Shown here one piece after another: positions 1-10,832 of a DNA stretch of 64,000 bases. Location: positions 47,675,319 through 47,739,318 of the forward strand of contig CM034531.1 of assembly GCA_020002185.1 (NCBI GenBank). Reading direction: 5' to 3'. The notes below the pieces were generated by a model. It was not told the DNA's origin. It was given only the letters and a program-made list of their open reading frames with translations, and did not search any database. The stretch comes from Paraescarpia echinospica (Eukaryota > Annelida > Polychaeta > Sabellida > Siboglinidae). The first letter of the stretch is position 1, and each line of letters opens with the position of its first letter. Position numbers and translations under genes: made by a program.

Positions 1-304
1 ATTTCGGCTTATTTATTGAAAACATATGCTGAGGAGCTTGCACCGGCTTGGGGTCCCATATTCCAACTTTCTGTCGATAGCCACATGGTACCAATACTCT
101 GGAAAACCTCACATATCACTCCTGTACCAAAGAAAACTTGCCCAAAAGAAAACAATGGTTACAGACCAGTTGCACTTACACCAATTGTTATTAAATGTTT
201 GGAACGAATAGTGATTCGTAAACTGCAGCTAGACGATCAAGACTATCTTGACCCATTCCAATTTGCCTACAGGCATGGCAGAGGAACAGATGCGCTGTCA
301 ACAC
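1..304 (+). pseudogene. 5' piece of an L2/CR1-group LINE reverse transcriptase
   Basis: The frame from 16 to 309 reads as the start of a non-LTR reverse transcriptase, with the segments WKTSHITPVPKK, NGYRPVALTPIV and DPFQFAYRHGRGTDA that precede the palm. The copy enters the window already truncated and has lost its endonuclease. It stops at 304 because a Ty3/gypsy element is inserted there; the same LINE resumes at 5264 with the LFIDFSSAFN palm motif. The two halves are out of frame with each other near position 290, so the LINE had already decayed before or after being split. The clade assignment rests on motif recognition and on the 3' hairpin near 6408. Confidence 0.8.
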
Positions 305-468
305 TGTAACAATATCACTTAATGATGTCTCCCCAGAAAGTAGAATAACAGGCCGCACCCTTGTCGCAGCAGCCACGTTTAATAAAGTTGGTTTACTATA
401 ACTATCGTCTCTGTTCTGCCTGAATATGCTAGCGTCTATACAGTGAGGCCTGAACAGATGTTGTAACA
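305..468 (+). repeat. 5' LTR of the degenerate Ty3/gypsy element
   Basis: This 164-bp repeat starts TGTAACAATATC and ends GTTGTAACA, matching 5095-5258 except for about five substitutions. It contains an AATAAA polyadenylation signal at 381-386. The ends carry the short inverted TGT..ACA bases typical of LTRs. Confidence 0.93.
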
Positions 469-546
469 TGGTGGCGTCGGTGAGAAGGTAACTGAATATG
501 GCAAGGCAGTCCTGTCAAAAGTGACATTTGTGTTAAAGAGTGAACT

Positions 547-1363
547 ATGGCTGACGATAATTCAACTGTAACGGCCGGCGTGGCCGCTGTCGGGGCACCT
601 GCTGTGGCTGCTCCAAATGTCGAAGACCCTCGGTCTCAGAATCACATCTATGTGAACTTGCCCAGTGGCTCGCCTCCACCTGCATTGGAACTGGAAACCA
701 ATCAGGTCGATAACTGGAAGTTGTGGAAACAAATGTGGAAAAACTATCTAATCGTGTCTGGACTCGACACTAAGCCAGACAGATATGTGACGGCACGTCT
801 TCTACACTGTATTGGGAAAGACGCACTACGCGTCTTCAATGCCAATGGTATGGATTTGATGGAAGAAGAACGGGTCGAGCCTGCTGAAATCATCAGAAAA
901 TTTGACGAACATATCTTGGGCGAAGTAAAAGAATTCTTTGAAAGGTATAACACCCGAAATCAGGAAAACGAGTCGTTTGAATAATTCTACTCAGTGTTGA
1001 AAAATCTAGCAAAAACCTGTGGGTTTTGCAATTGTATGCGAGACAAGCTGATTGTTGACAGGATAATTCTCGGTGTAAGGAGTGACAAAATCCGCAACAA
1101 ACTCATTTCACAATCGCAACTTGATCTGCCCAGAGCAGTAGACATCTGTCGGTGCATGCAAGAGGCTGAAGAACAATGCAAAATTCTGAATAAAATAGAA
1201 GCAGTGAACCGGGTCGACACCTGATATAGACGCTACACTACCAAGTCGACATTCGGTGGAAGAAAATCTGCTAGTCAGCGAAAATGCAAATTCTGCTTCA
1301 AAACGCACCCCATGAAGAAAGAACTCTGCCCTGCATGGGGCAAGACGTGTGATGCATGGTAGG
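547..1363 (+). pseudogene. gag: gag of the degenerate Ty3/gypsy element
   Basis: The frame opens at the ATG at 547 and encodes a capsid-like region (DNWKLWKQMWKNYLIVSG near residue 57). It is broken by an in-frame TAA at 982-984, after which the same frame continues (frame 1) through about 1221, a TGA at 1222-1224, and a further stop at 1361-1363. After the second stop the frame encodes a cysteine-rich zinc knuckle with the pattern C-x2-C-x3-H and CPAWGKTC, typical of K02A2.6-like gag proteins. A frameshift near 1355 moves the reading frame into the one carrying the protease. In the intact family, gag would package element RNA; here it cannot give a full-length product. Confidence 0.8.
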
Positions 1364-4300
1364 GGTCGAAACCATTTCAGAGGCTCCGTGCAATGCCCTA
1401 AGACTGTTCACAGTGTACAAGATGGGTTAGACTCGGATAGCTCTGGTGCTAGCTTTGGCGATATCAGCTGCGTCACTGCCGATGTGCACGCACTCTCCTC
1501 ACAAGATGGTCCCATTTTGTGCAACATGCTGGTCGAAAAGCAGTCGGTGAAGATGCAGGTTGACTGCGGTTCAACTGTCAACATACTGCCCAAGAAGTAC
1601 GTGAAGGAGAAAGATATCCGCGTAGAACCAATCACTCTGAAGATGTGGAACAATGTGAAGACTGAAGCTCTCGGCAAGTGCCGAGCTAAACTCGTAAATC
1701 CTGCTACAGGAGACAAGTTCAAAGTAGACTATGTCATAGTGGATAATGACAAACTGACACCACTACTCAGCCGTAAAGCTGCTGAAAGCATGAAGCTCAT
1801 CACGGTGAACTACGAGAACTTTGAAACTGTATCTTCAGTCTCCAGCTGTAGAGTTGCTCAAACTCCAAGCACTGAAGACTATCCTGAAGTGTTCGACAGT
1901 AAACTTGGCTCGCTTCCTGGTGGGAAAATTCGTCTCACCCTGGAACAAAATCTGAACCGGTTGTGAGACCACCTCGTACCCTATCAGAATCACTGAACAG
2001 TACCGTGAAATATGAGCTAGACCGACTAGAACACACTGGTGTCATAGTCAAAGTGGACCAACCCACTGATTGGGTGAACCAAATGTCTGTATCCAAGAAA
2101 CATTCTGGAGCTCTCAGGATCTGCATTGATCCTAGACCTCTCAACATAGCCCTAAAGCGTGAACACTACAAGCTTCCTGTGCTGGACGACATTCTACCGA
2201 AGCTTGTGAATTCCAAGAAATTTGCTGTGTGTGACTTGCAACAAGGATATCTACACTGCGAACTGGATGAAGAATCCAGCCTACTGACTACTTTCGCAAC
2301 ACCGTTTGGGCGGTATCGTTGGCGACGACTACCTTTCGGCATGAAAGTCAGCAGTGACATTTTCCAAAAGCGTCTGCAACAAGCACTGGAAGGGTTGGAG
2401 AATGTTCACTGTGTTGCTGATGATATTATCATCCATGGATACGATGACTCTGATCTCTGTGTCAAGATCCAGAAGCTGCTCCAAAGATGCAAGAAACATG
2501 GGATCAAACTGAACCGTGAGAAATGTCGCTTCTATGAGAATGAAATCCAGTTCTTAGGCCATGTTGTCACAGCTGATGGTCTGAAACCTGACCCATCCAA
2601 GGTTCTGAAGATGAAGAGTCCGTGTGACAGGGAAGCTGTGGAGAGGCTAAGAGGTACAGTAACTTACCTGGCGAGATACGTACCCAAGTTGACTGATGTA
2701 TTCCGTCCCATTGCTGCTCTTGTACAACGAGATGTTGCCTGGATGTGGGGAGATGCTCAGAAGAAAGCTTTCACAACACTGAAAAACAACTCCTGGCTGA
2801 GGCACCCACTCTGGCTTACTTTGACGCGAGTAAGCATCTGGTCATTCAGTGTGATGCTAGCAACTATGGCCTGGGATGTGCACTACTTCAGGAAGGAAGA
2901 CCAATTGCTTACGCCAGTCGTGCTTTGACTGACACAGAGACCAGATATGCCATTACAGAGAAAGAGGTGCTGGCCGTCGTCTTTGCTCATGAGAAATGGC
3001 ATCAGTTCACCTATGGTCGCCCCATTCTTGTCTACAGTGACCACAAGCCACTAGAGGCAATAACAAAGAAACCTCTGGACAGAGCACCCAAGCGTCTACA
3101 GGGCATGCTCCTACGTTACGTGCACTTGCGTATGACATTGATGTCAAGTACTTGGAAGGCAAGAAGATGTCTCTCGCTGACACGCTGTCACGTGCCTTCC
3201 TGCCAGCTGGACAGGAACAACCGACCACTGAGTTCGAAGCTATCCACGCTGTGAACTATCTATCCATGATAAAAGATGTTGTCCAGGACATTCGTAATGC
3301 CACCGAACAAGATGCCACTCTACAAGTGCTGACAGCTGTCCTGCAACATGGCTGGCCCGAGAAACCAGATGTGTCGCCACCTGCTGTGCCTTACTACCAC
3401 TTCAGAGATGAGTTGGCCGTCACTGATGAATTGGTGTTCCGCGGCGAAAGACTTGTGATTCCACAATCCATGAGATCACAAATTAAGAAGAATGTTCACC
3501 TAGGCCACGTTGGCATTGAAGGATGCTTAGGAAGAGCAAGGAAGTTGGTGTTCTGGCCTGGCATGAATGTAGAAATCAAAGTGTACATCCAAACGTGTGA
3601 AGCCTGTCGTGAGTTCGAACGTTCTCAGACTAAGGAAACTCTGATGAGCCATGAAGTGCCGGACCGTCCATGGCAGAAGGACGGTGTCGATCTGTTCTCT
3701 TACCAAGGAAAGGACTACCTAGTCACCATTGACTACAGATCAAACTTCTGGGAAATAGACTATCTACCAACCATTGGCTCCAAGGCAGTAATCACAAAGC
3801 TCACTTTGCTAGGATGGGAATTCCGGACACTGTAGTTACTGACACTGGTCCACAAATGGTGTCAGACGAGTTCGCTCATTTCAGTAAGAAATGGGCAAGG
3901 TGGAATCATCGGTGAAAGCTGCAAAGAAGATGATCAAGAAAGCACAATGCGCTGGTGATGACCAACATTTAGCAATGCTGAATATCCGCAACACCCCAGC
4001 TCAAGGAATGGACAGTAGTCCTGCACAGAGGCTACTAGGTAGGCGGACGAAAACAATTCTTCCAACAGCTCAAAGTCTTCCGGAGTCGCGGTCGTCTGTG
4101 CAGCAACATGAAACAGATATGCTGAAAAGGACACAACGCCGTCAAGCCAAGTACTATGACAAATCTGCTACAGATCTCCCACATCTGCAGCAAGGTGATA
4201 CAGTCCGAATGAAGCCGTTCAAGCTTGGAGTCAAGTCATGGAAGAAAGCGAAGGTGGTGAGACGACTGGATGAAAGGTCCTATGAAGTTGAAGATACTGA

Positions 4301-4601
4301 GGGAACAGTGTACAGGCGCAACCGTGTACACCTAAGAAGAACACACGAAACACCACCTCATGTGTTGGTTGAGGAGTTCATGGATATCCCATCCCAAGAT
4401 GATCCTCTAATCACTCCAGTTGACCCAATTCGGACCAACACACCAGTTGAAATTCAGCCGAACACACCGGTTGAACAACAACACCAGAGTGACCAGACAG
4501 AACCACACTCTCCGGTACGTCCAACGACATACAGGAAGTCCGAGAGAATCAACAAGTCCAAGCTACCCAGCAAATACAAGGACTATGTTGTATCTAAATG
4601 A
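1349..4601 (+). pseudogene. pol: pol of the degenerate Ty3/gypsy element (PR-RT-RNase H-IN)
   Basis: Domains are readable in order but in shifting frames. An aspartic-protease-like segment (QVDCGSTVNILP, near 1556; the usual DTG is DCG) lies in the frame of 1349-1966. Reverse transcriptase spans 1963-2780 with CDLQQGYLH and the catalytic VADD box (near 2415). RNase H (2780-3120) has CDASNYGLG and YSDHKPLE. Integrase has an H..H/C-x2-C zinc region near 3500-3605, its second Asp in VTDTGPQ (near 3838) and a Glu in NGKVESSV (near 3900). Frameshifts occur near 1960, 2780, 3120 and 3805. About 60 bases between the second Asp and the Glu appear deleted, so the DDE core is broken. Confidence 0.85.
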
Positions 4602-5081
4602 ACAGTTGATGATACTTACATGAACATTGATGAGTGCAGACTTGATTGATGCGGACTCGCATGTATGTTAAATTGTGGATGCTCCATCCATGTGTTCATA
4701 CAAGGACTATGTTGTGTCTAAATGAACAGCTGATGATACTTACATGAATATTGATGAGTACAGACATGATTGATGCAGACACGCAAGTGTGTTGTCTTGT
4801 GGATGTTCCATCCTATTCCATATGTTCATGTTTGCCATGTTCGTATAAGCATGACATTTTGGCTTTAGCATGACATCAGGAATGTTGCTGCTGTTGTGAA
4901 ATAGTGTGTTATGTAGTGTTTAGTGTTAGCTGGAACGTTTCGTGATTCAGTTATGTTGCATTCAGGTTTTGGCAACTTTATTTTATTTATACCACTACGA
5001 AACATTGATGCTGATCCATAGACGTAATGAGTTGGTTACTTTAATACGTTAGTACGTTTTGGTTGAGTACATGTTGCTTGT

Positions 5082-5094
5082 AAAACGGAGGGGA
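5082..5094 (+). other. Polypurine tract of the degenerate Ty3/gypsy element
   Basis: A purine-rich run AAAACGGAGGGGA (one C) lies immediately 5' of the 3' LTR, the expected position of the plus-strand primer. The 460 bases before it (from about 4620) are non-coding and contain a diverged tandem duplication: a segment around AAGGACTATGTTGT..TGATGATACTTACATGAA occurs near 4577 and again near 4703. Confidence 0.7.
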
Positions 5095-5258
5095 TGTAAC
5101 AATATCACTTAATGATGTCTCCCCAGAAAGTAGAATAACAGGCCGCTCCCTTGTCGCAGCAACCACGTTTAATAAAGTTGGTTTAGTAGAACTATCGTCT
5201 CTGTTCTGCCTGAATATGCTGGCGTCTATACAGTGAGGCCTGAACAGATGTTGTAACA
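5095..5258 (+). repeat. 3' LTR of the degenerate Ty3/gypsy element
   Basis: It matches the 5' LTR over 164 bp with about five substitutions and is followed by the AACAC target duplication at 5259-5263. Confidence 0.93.
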
Positions 5259-5263
5259 AACAC

Positions 5264-6455
5264 TGTTGTCCATTTAATTTTAAAACACTTAGACAATCCC
5301 AAGGCTTATGCTAGACTATTGTTCATAGACTTTAGCTCGGCGTTCAATCTTATCCAACCTCACATTCTGCTCATTAAGCTGAAACAAATTAATCTCAATC
5401 CATGTATCATCAAGTGGTATCGTTCTATTCTAACAGACAGAGTGCAGCTTGTTAAGACTTCCAAAAGACTTCCAAACTGTGGTAACAAAAACCGGTGCAC
5501 CCCAAGGTTGTGTCACTTCGCCGATTGTGTACACTGTATACAAATGACTGTACCAGCAGCAGTACTAACAACTACATAATCAAATTCTCTGATGACTCGG
5601 CTATTCTTGGTATGTTACATGTTGATTCTGAAATTAGTACATACATGTCTGATATTGAAAGCTTTGTACACTGGTGTGACAACAACAACCTCAAATTCAG
5701 TGTCAACAAGACTCAAGAGATGGTTTTTGATGTTAACTGTATTGTTGCCGATCACTTGCCTGTTGTTATCCATGGTGAAGAAATTGTCCAGGTCTGTCAG
5801 TACAACAAATCTTGATAACAAACTTTGCTGGAATGTCCATGTTCACAGTGTTGTGCTCCAAAGTCCACAAGCGGTTGTAATTTCTCCGCAGACTGGGAGC
5901 TTTCGGTGTCGATGAGAAAATACTTATGCTTTTTTATTGCTCCATTATTGAAAGCATATTTTGTTTGCGCTATGGTATTACTGCTTGGTTTGGCAATCTG
6001 TCTGTTTAGTTAAAATCATAGCTTTCTCGATTGATGAGAACTGCCATGAAAATCACAGGTTCCAAATCTCCCATGATCTCCCTTCAGGAGATTTTTGAAC
6101 ATACGCTAAGAAGACAGTCAGTCAAGATTATTTATGATGCTAAACATGTGCTGCATAATGAATTTCAGCTCTTGCCATCTGGCAGACGTTATAGATCTCC
6201 TCGGTGCAGGCTTAACAGGTACAAACACTCATTCGTGCCACTGTCTGTTAAACAACTTATTTCTTGATGCCTGCTGCCACAGTGTCACATTTCGTTTTAA
6301 AAATAAGTAATGTGTATGCATGTATTATTTATGTGCTGTTTTTCTCGAATGGTTTATAGTTTTGTGTACATATTGAAGTCATGTCTGTTCTCACCCGAGA
6401 CAAATTTCTCAACTCCATAGTTGAGATAATATAGCATTATCTTATCTTATCTTAA
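5264..6455 (+). pseudogene. 3' piece of the split L2/CR1-group LINE
   Basis: The LINE reverse transcriptase resumes after the LTR element. The palm motif LFIDFSSAFN lies near 5322, the catalytic box reads FSDD (near 5590), and the C-terminal segment around SGRRYRSPRC ends at the TGA at 6265-6267. Frameshifts around 5480-5520, 5815 and 6010 break the frame, so no full product is possible. The 3' untranslated region ends in a short hairpin and a (TCTTA)n tail. The 5' counterpart is at 1-304. Confidence 0.8.
6408..6455 (+). other. LINE 3'-terminal hairpin and short tandem tail
   Basis: CTCAACT-CCAT-AGTTGAG (6408-6425) can form a 7-bp stem. It is followed by ATAATATAG and three units of TCTTA. 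A 3' stem-loop plus microsatellite tail is the known recognition signal of L2/CR1-type reverse transcriptases; here it marks the LINE end. Confidence 0.65.
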
Positions 6456-6785
6456 ATGTACTCAACCAATTCGATTGTCTTGCTCCTCGCGTTTCTTAGT
6501 AATTTAAAAAAAAACCTGACGAATCAAGTACTCCCCAATGATATCCTAGTTCGTTTATGCATACGTATTAGTTCGTTTTTATAAAATTAATACAAAAACT
6601 GCGAACTCTTTCGTTTTTAGTAAAAACCGGATCCGGTTTTTTGCTTCGATTTTAGCTGAGTATGGACATTGAACTCAGCGTGGAATCGCGTTCTTATCTT
6701 CTCGTGATCGCGAATTATGGGCGATCTTGACCTTTGACCCTTACCCTTTGGCGCTGTTGATGTTATGGAATTCCGAGTTTAGGCA
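6456..6785. other. Non-coding stretch upstream of a candidate exon
   Basis: No repeat or long open frame is recognised. The last 60 bases hold a nuclear-receptor-type half-site pair (listed separately), so this may be promoter-proximal DNA. Confidence 0.3.
6728..6740 (-). promoter_or_regulatory. Possible DR1 nuclear-receptor element
   Basis: On the minus strand the sequence reads GGGTCA-A-AGGTCA, a perfect direct repeat of receptor half-sites spaced by one base. This is the RXR/HNF4/COUP-TF type of site. It sits 46 bases upstream of the ATG at 6786. A 13-base match can occur by chance, and no expression evidence is available. Confidence 0.35.
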
Positions 6786-7180
6786 ATGAGTGGACGTCCA
6801 CGAACATACACCGACACAACAAAATGGGCTAAATTAGACAGACAAAAACAGTACCCACGCTTAAAGGTGTATTTCCATTTGGGAACGACTATGGAAGAAA
6901 CAAAGCAAACAGAAGGAGTTGGCGACCGTGCCAATGGACTGTGGCCGTGGGCCGTTGCCCGTGTCGTGGTGTCAGTCTCAATATCAACAGACGAGATGCA
7001 GCGTTCGCAAAGGTTCTTCCAGACAGGTTAGTAATTTCGATTTATTCAGCTATAATCACGTATATTTAGACGTATGAGTATATATATTAATGTTGCTTGT
7101 ACTAAATTTATTTGATTGTTTTCCTTTTAGTCATTGGCAATGGCGGTATGGGCAGCCTGGCTGGGCCCTGTTTACTATAG
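6786..7180 (+). CDS. Weak two-exon hypothetical gene
   Basis: An 81-codon open frame starts at the ATG at 6786 and encodes a basic, hydrophilic N-terminus (MSGRPRTYTDTTKWAKLDRQ). A consensus donor CAG|GTTAGT follows at 7026/7027, and a pyrimidine-rich acceptor TTTTCCTTTTAG ends at 7130. Joining them continues the frame for another 16 codons to TAG at 7178-7180, giving about 96 residues. A DR1-like motif lies just upstream. I do not recognise the protein family. Further splice-like signals occur at 7749 (acceptor) and 7808 (donor), so the real transcript could be longer. It may equally be a relic or chance frame. Confidence 0.25.
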
Positions 7181-7883
7181 ACTAATATCAGCCTATGGCA
7201 TATACTTATGTCAATGATAGTGACTATATTATGTTTATGTCGTATATGGTAGTAGGCTAGTAGCCTAAGTAGGCTTGGGAAAATACTAATAATGTAAAAG
7301 CATTATAAATGATCCGTAACGATTAAATTATTGAACCAATATGTACATAATTTACTAACAACAGTAATGTAATAGTAATTTAACAAATTTATTACTTTTA
7401 TATTAAAAAAAATACTATTATGGGACATTAAACAATTTAATTTGAATTCAATTGTATGTAGTCTTGGTATTTAATTATTTACAAGGAAAAGAATATTCCA
7501 GTAGTTTCACTAAGTTTTTTTATTGTCCATTCTGTGAGTTTTTGTTATGTTCAGAAAACCAGCGCCCCTCAATACCATGGACATTAATGCCCATAACATG
7601 TATATATTATATAGACAGCTTTTGACCGTTGGCATTGGTTGCATTTTGCAGGTGGTCATTCATTGCATTGCAACTTTTGCAAGTACATTAAAATGATTAT
7701 TGTTAGAAACAATCAGTGCTGACTATTAATACATGTACTATATTTTCAGAACTCGAGGTGTGTCAACACCACATGCAGAAGTATGCTTCAAAGCACTTCA
7801 CCTTCAGGTAAACGAGTGTTGTCAAATGTGGTTACTCTGACACCAAACCTGTTATCAACATTATAAATACAAGCAATAAACAA

Positions 7884-8199
7884 GTATGTCATAGGCGGAT
7901 CCAGGCGGGCCTGGGGACAGGTGCCCCCCTAGACCATAAGAATTTGGCATGTCTGCAAATCTTTTATAATGGACCCACACCGACTGTGTCCTCCCAGACC
8001 GTTTGAAATGTGCCCCAGTTTAGGTGATAATAATAAGCTGAAGTTGTGGCGTCTTCCAATATCACCATTCCAATGGAGCTGGTGATGTTATGGCAGCGTG
8101 GTAGCGACAACATTTAGACTACACCATTTGGTTTTGCCGCCAGTGGAGGTTTTTGTGCCTCCCATACTCGATTTCTGGATCCACCCCTGTATGTGATAG
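7884..8199. mobile_element. Small inverted-repeat (MITE-like) element
   Basis: The ends are inverted copies: GGCGGATCCAGG near 7893 and CTGGATCCACCCCTG ending at 8190. They are flanked by an imperfect 11-bp direct repeat, GTATGTCATAG (7884-7894) and GTATGTGATAG (8189-8199). The interior has no coding potential. The family is not identified. Confidence 0.5.
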
Positions 8200-8757
8200 T
8201 TTTGTTTGTCTGCATGGGGATTTTGCAGTAATGTGGTGTCCTCGTTAAATTGCATATTGTTGTTAGAAATGCATGTGAATTAAAGTAAAGACAATGTAAA
8301 GTAAAAACATTTTATTGAAACTATTTGATGAGATCGACTACAAAATAATGAAAAGTGCAATACAACTACAGGTACAATCACTGCACTTGATGTGTATAAT
8401 GTAATAATTTTTAATATCACATGCACATAAAATGAAAAACAACAGTAGAAACAAAAATTAGGAAGAGGTTGAAAAATGTCAGGTATATATAAAAAACAAA
8501 CATATATTTTTATCAAGATTCTTTGTTACAAAAAAACAACACTAGTACACGTGATGTCAAATGCTAGTTGTAGTTTATACATGCTTTGTATGTTTACAAC
8601 TCGCAAAATTAGTGCCTAAACAAATATGTGTATTAACAAAAATTTTTAATATTGCATGCCCATAAAATGTAAACCAACGAGAACAAATCACTACATGCTA
8701 CATTGCTCAGGTTTACTCAGTTGAATGAAGAGTACCGGCTACAGACCGCAATATTTT

Positions 8758-8898
8758 TGTACAAATAGTCTTCGCATATTAATTTCAGTGTGGCTGAATG
8801 CTTCCCACATAAGTCGAGATGGTGTTCGAATTAGCAGGTCTGCCAGGGAGTAAAGTTTAAAGCGCTTTGAGCAATCCCGACACCATATCAGTACAGGT
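8758..8898 (-). repeat. SINE-like dispersed repeat with AAAGCGCTTT core
   Basis: The segment carries the blocks GGCTGAATGCTTCCCAC, GAGATGGT and TAAAGCGCTTTGAGCA. The same blocks recur at 23051-23225, 23488-23640, 31200-31285, 47790-48120 and 55940-56060. The core AAAGCGCTTT is a 10-bp palindrome. The 3' tail resembles the end of the L2-like LINE at 43315. Confidence 0.6.
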
Positions 8899-10528
8899 GT
8901 ATAATCATCATGCGAAGTGAATTATTTGTGAAAATATAAACCAGTGATAAAAAAGAATAATTTATAAATATGAAACGTGGCATGAAAAGTATAATAACAG
9001 TCCTCATGACACATAGAGAACTTAAACAGGTAAAATGCTGCTGTCAGTGTATCAACAGATTGTTGTTGCAAAATGTGAAAAGGCTTTCAATACCATTACT
9101 TCATCACAAACTTGTGTTGTTGTACATAACAAGTACCTGGTGTACGTTGCAAGAACTCAGCTGGCTGCCACTGACTATCAGCAACACAAAGACAATGGAA
9201 CCTTACCACTGTAGCAATGCTGGATAATTGATGTATTTTGTCATAGACACTGCTAAAAGTTAAAGTTGAATTGAATACAAATACCGTGTATTATTGACTT
9301 TTGATAAATGTGTCATCACATATAAAATATAATACATGTCAGAGCCATGCTAATTGTCACTTTGTCTCCGGTATAGGTAGATGCGGATGTACAGCAAAAT
9401 GTCAGGAGGCTGGTATGCAGTACCATCGAAGACAGCGAACACATACAGTGATGTCATCGATATCCAAACTGATGTAGTTCACCGAAGAATGCTCGACACT
9501 GAACCTGTCTCACAAGCTAGTCAGGCGTCACCATATTCGTATGTCGAGCAACCTGCATTCTACATTGGTTTTTAGTCAGTTAAGCTAACTGACTGACCTG
9601 GAAGCCAGTGTACACCCCATCGGCACTGGGGTCACGGATGCAACACACGACACAATTGGGATCAGTTGGTGGACATTCACATGACAAACCATTAATATGC
9701 AGCATGCTGCATGGCTGTAGAATCTTGTCCGAGATCCTGGACAAATACAGCTGCCCAGTATGCCATATTAACTTGGAGAACTAGTGACACTAAGCACACT
9801 AGTCCAATCTCCTGTAAAGAAAAGCATATATTTAGTAAACAAAAACAGGTATTATTGTAGTGTTAGTAGTAAATAATTATGGAATGTTCATTCTCAAAAT
9901 CAGTAAATGTAAAATAATGTTTCATGTGTGACCTGCAGCATTTCACAAGAAAAACGGCAGCAAGAAATGTGCTACTACAGCTGCATCTATACATGTTGAT
10001 ATCTTAGGAACAGTCAGTGTTTACCGGGGTTGTTCCGGAGGAGGGAGAGGGTGGGTTGATACAGCATGCAGACATTAGTAGAATGTGCTCTTTTTCAAAA
10101 CGGTGACAAATTTTAAACAATTTTTTTATAAGGTGTTCATTGTCATTAAATGAATTAAACATTTTTCAATTTCATTACAGTGATGCCTGATCTTAGTCAA
10201 TATTATAGACTGATTTGAATTCTGCTAATCAGTAAAGCATAATTAAAGAGCATTTATATTTTTTTGTTTTGTTTTCAGTATACAAATGCATGTCAGTGTC
10301 TGCCATGTGTAACTACTACACATATTCATGTTTGACATTTTAAGGTTCTGCTTGAAGTTGAATGGTCAAGGTGAATGTTGGAAATTACAAAATGAGGTGT
10401 TATTGTGATGCTAACAGTATATTTTTCTCGCCAAGTATTCAAAGGTTCATAACATGTATGTTTACCTTCTTCAAAAATTAACAATTTATTTTATAAACTT
10501 ATTTCTGAGTCATCGCCGTATGCTAAAT
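8899..10528. other. Non-coding stretch with one 64-codon open frame
   Basis: The region is AT-rich. An open frame at 9381-9575 (MRMYSKMSGGWYAVPSK at its start) follows a possible splice acceptor at 9371-9377. It has no recognised domain, and I do not call it a gene. The rest shows no repeat I can name. It ends at the TAAAT target site of the intact LTR element. Confidence 0.3.
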
Positions 10529-10667
10529 TGTCGTGTTTTCGTTTCTGTTGCGTAATTTCTTGCGGACATCCTGTCGTGGGACACTACAGCGAGAGTCAGG
10601 ACGACGTGGGTGTAATTCAGTGATGTATTGTAATTTGTCAGTAATAAAGAACGAATTAGATGACAAA
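10529..10667 (+). repeat. 5' LTR of the intact Ty3/gypsy element
   Basis: The 139-bp repeat begins TGTCGTGTTTTCG and ends GATGACAAA. It contains AATAAA at 10643-10648. The boundaries are fixed by the TAAAT duplication and by comparison with 15030-15168. The 3' end is not the usual CA. Confidence 0.93.
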
Positions 10668-10668
10668 A

Positions 10669-10689
10669 TGGTGTCAGAGTGGGATATCG
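10669..10689 (+). other. Primer-binding site, tRNA-Leu-like
   Basis: TGGTGTCAGAGTGGGATATCG starts two bases after the LTR (window 10669-10689). It is complementary to the 3' end of animal tRNA-Leu (..CCCACTYCTGACACCA), apart from one missing base after TGTCAG. The tRNA assignment is from memory of tRNA-Leu acceptor and T-arm sequences. Confidence 0.6.
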
Positions 10690-10832
10690 TGACGCAGTGG
10701 CCTTCGCACTGCTAACTATCGCCCACGTAAACTCGTTGACATCGCAAAGAACGGTAACGAGTGCATGTTAGCATTGTTGACATTCGCCTTCGCCTTCGGC
10801 ACGTTCAGCGGCAAACGGTGACAGCTGTCAAA

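Larger units (their letters stand above)
305..5258 (+). mobile_element. Degenerate Ty3/gypsy LTR retrotransposon inserted in a LINE
   Basis: Two 164-bp LTRs (305-468 and 5095-5258) flank a gag-pol interior. The element is bounded by a perfect 5-bp target-site duplication AACAC (300-304 and 5259-5263), and the interrupted LINE resumes directly afterwards. A possible primer-binding site begins at 469 (TGGTGGCGTCGGTGAG; tRNA not identified), and a polypurine tract precedes the 3' LTR. The LTRs differ at about five positions (about 97% identity), so insertion is moderately recent. Stops and frameshifts in gag and pol, plus a deletion inside integrase, make this copy non-autonomous. The zinc-knuckle style and pol motifs resemble K02A2.6-like elements. 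Confidence 0.93.

Noticed and set aside
547..1966. An env-like or accessory gene in the first LTR element
   Set aside because: All frames there are accounted for by broken gag and protease. Nothing with a signal peptide and a membrane anchor lies after integrase.
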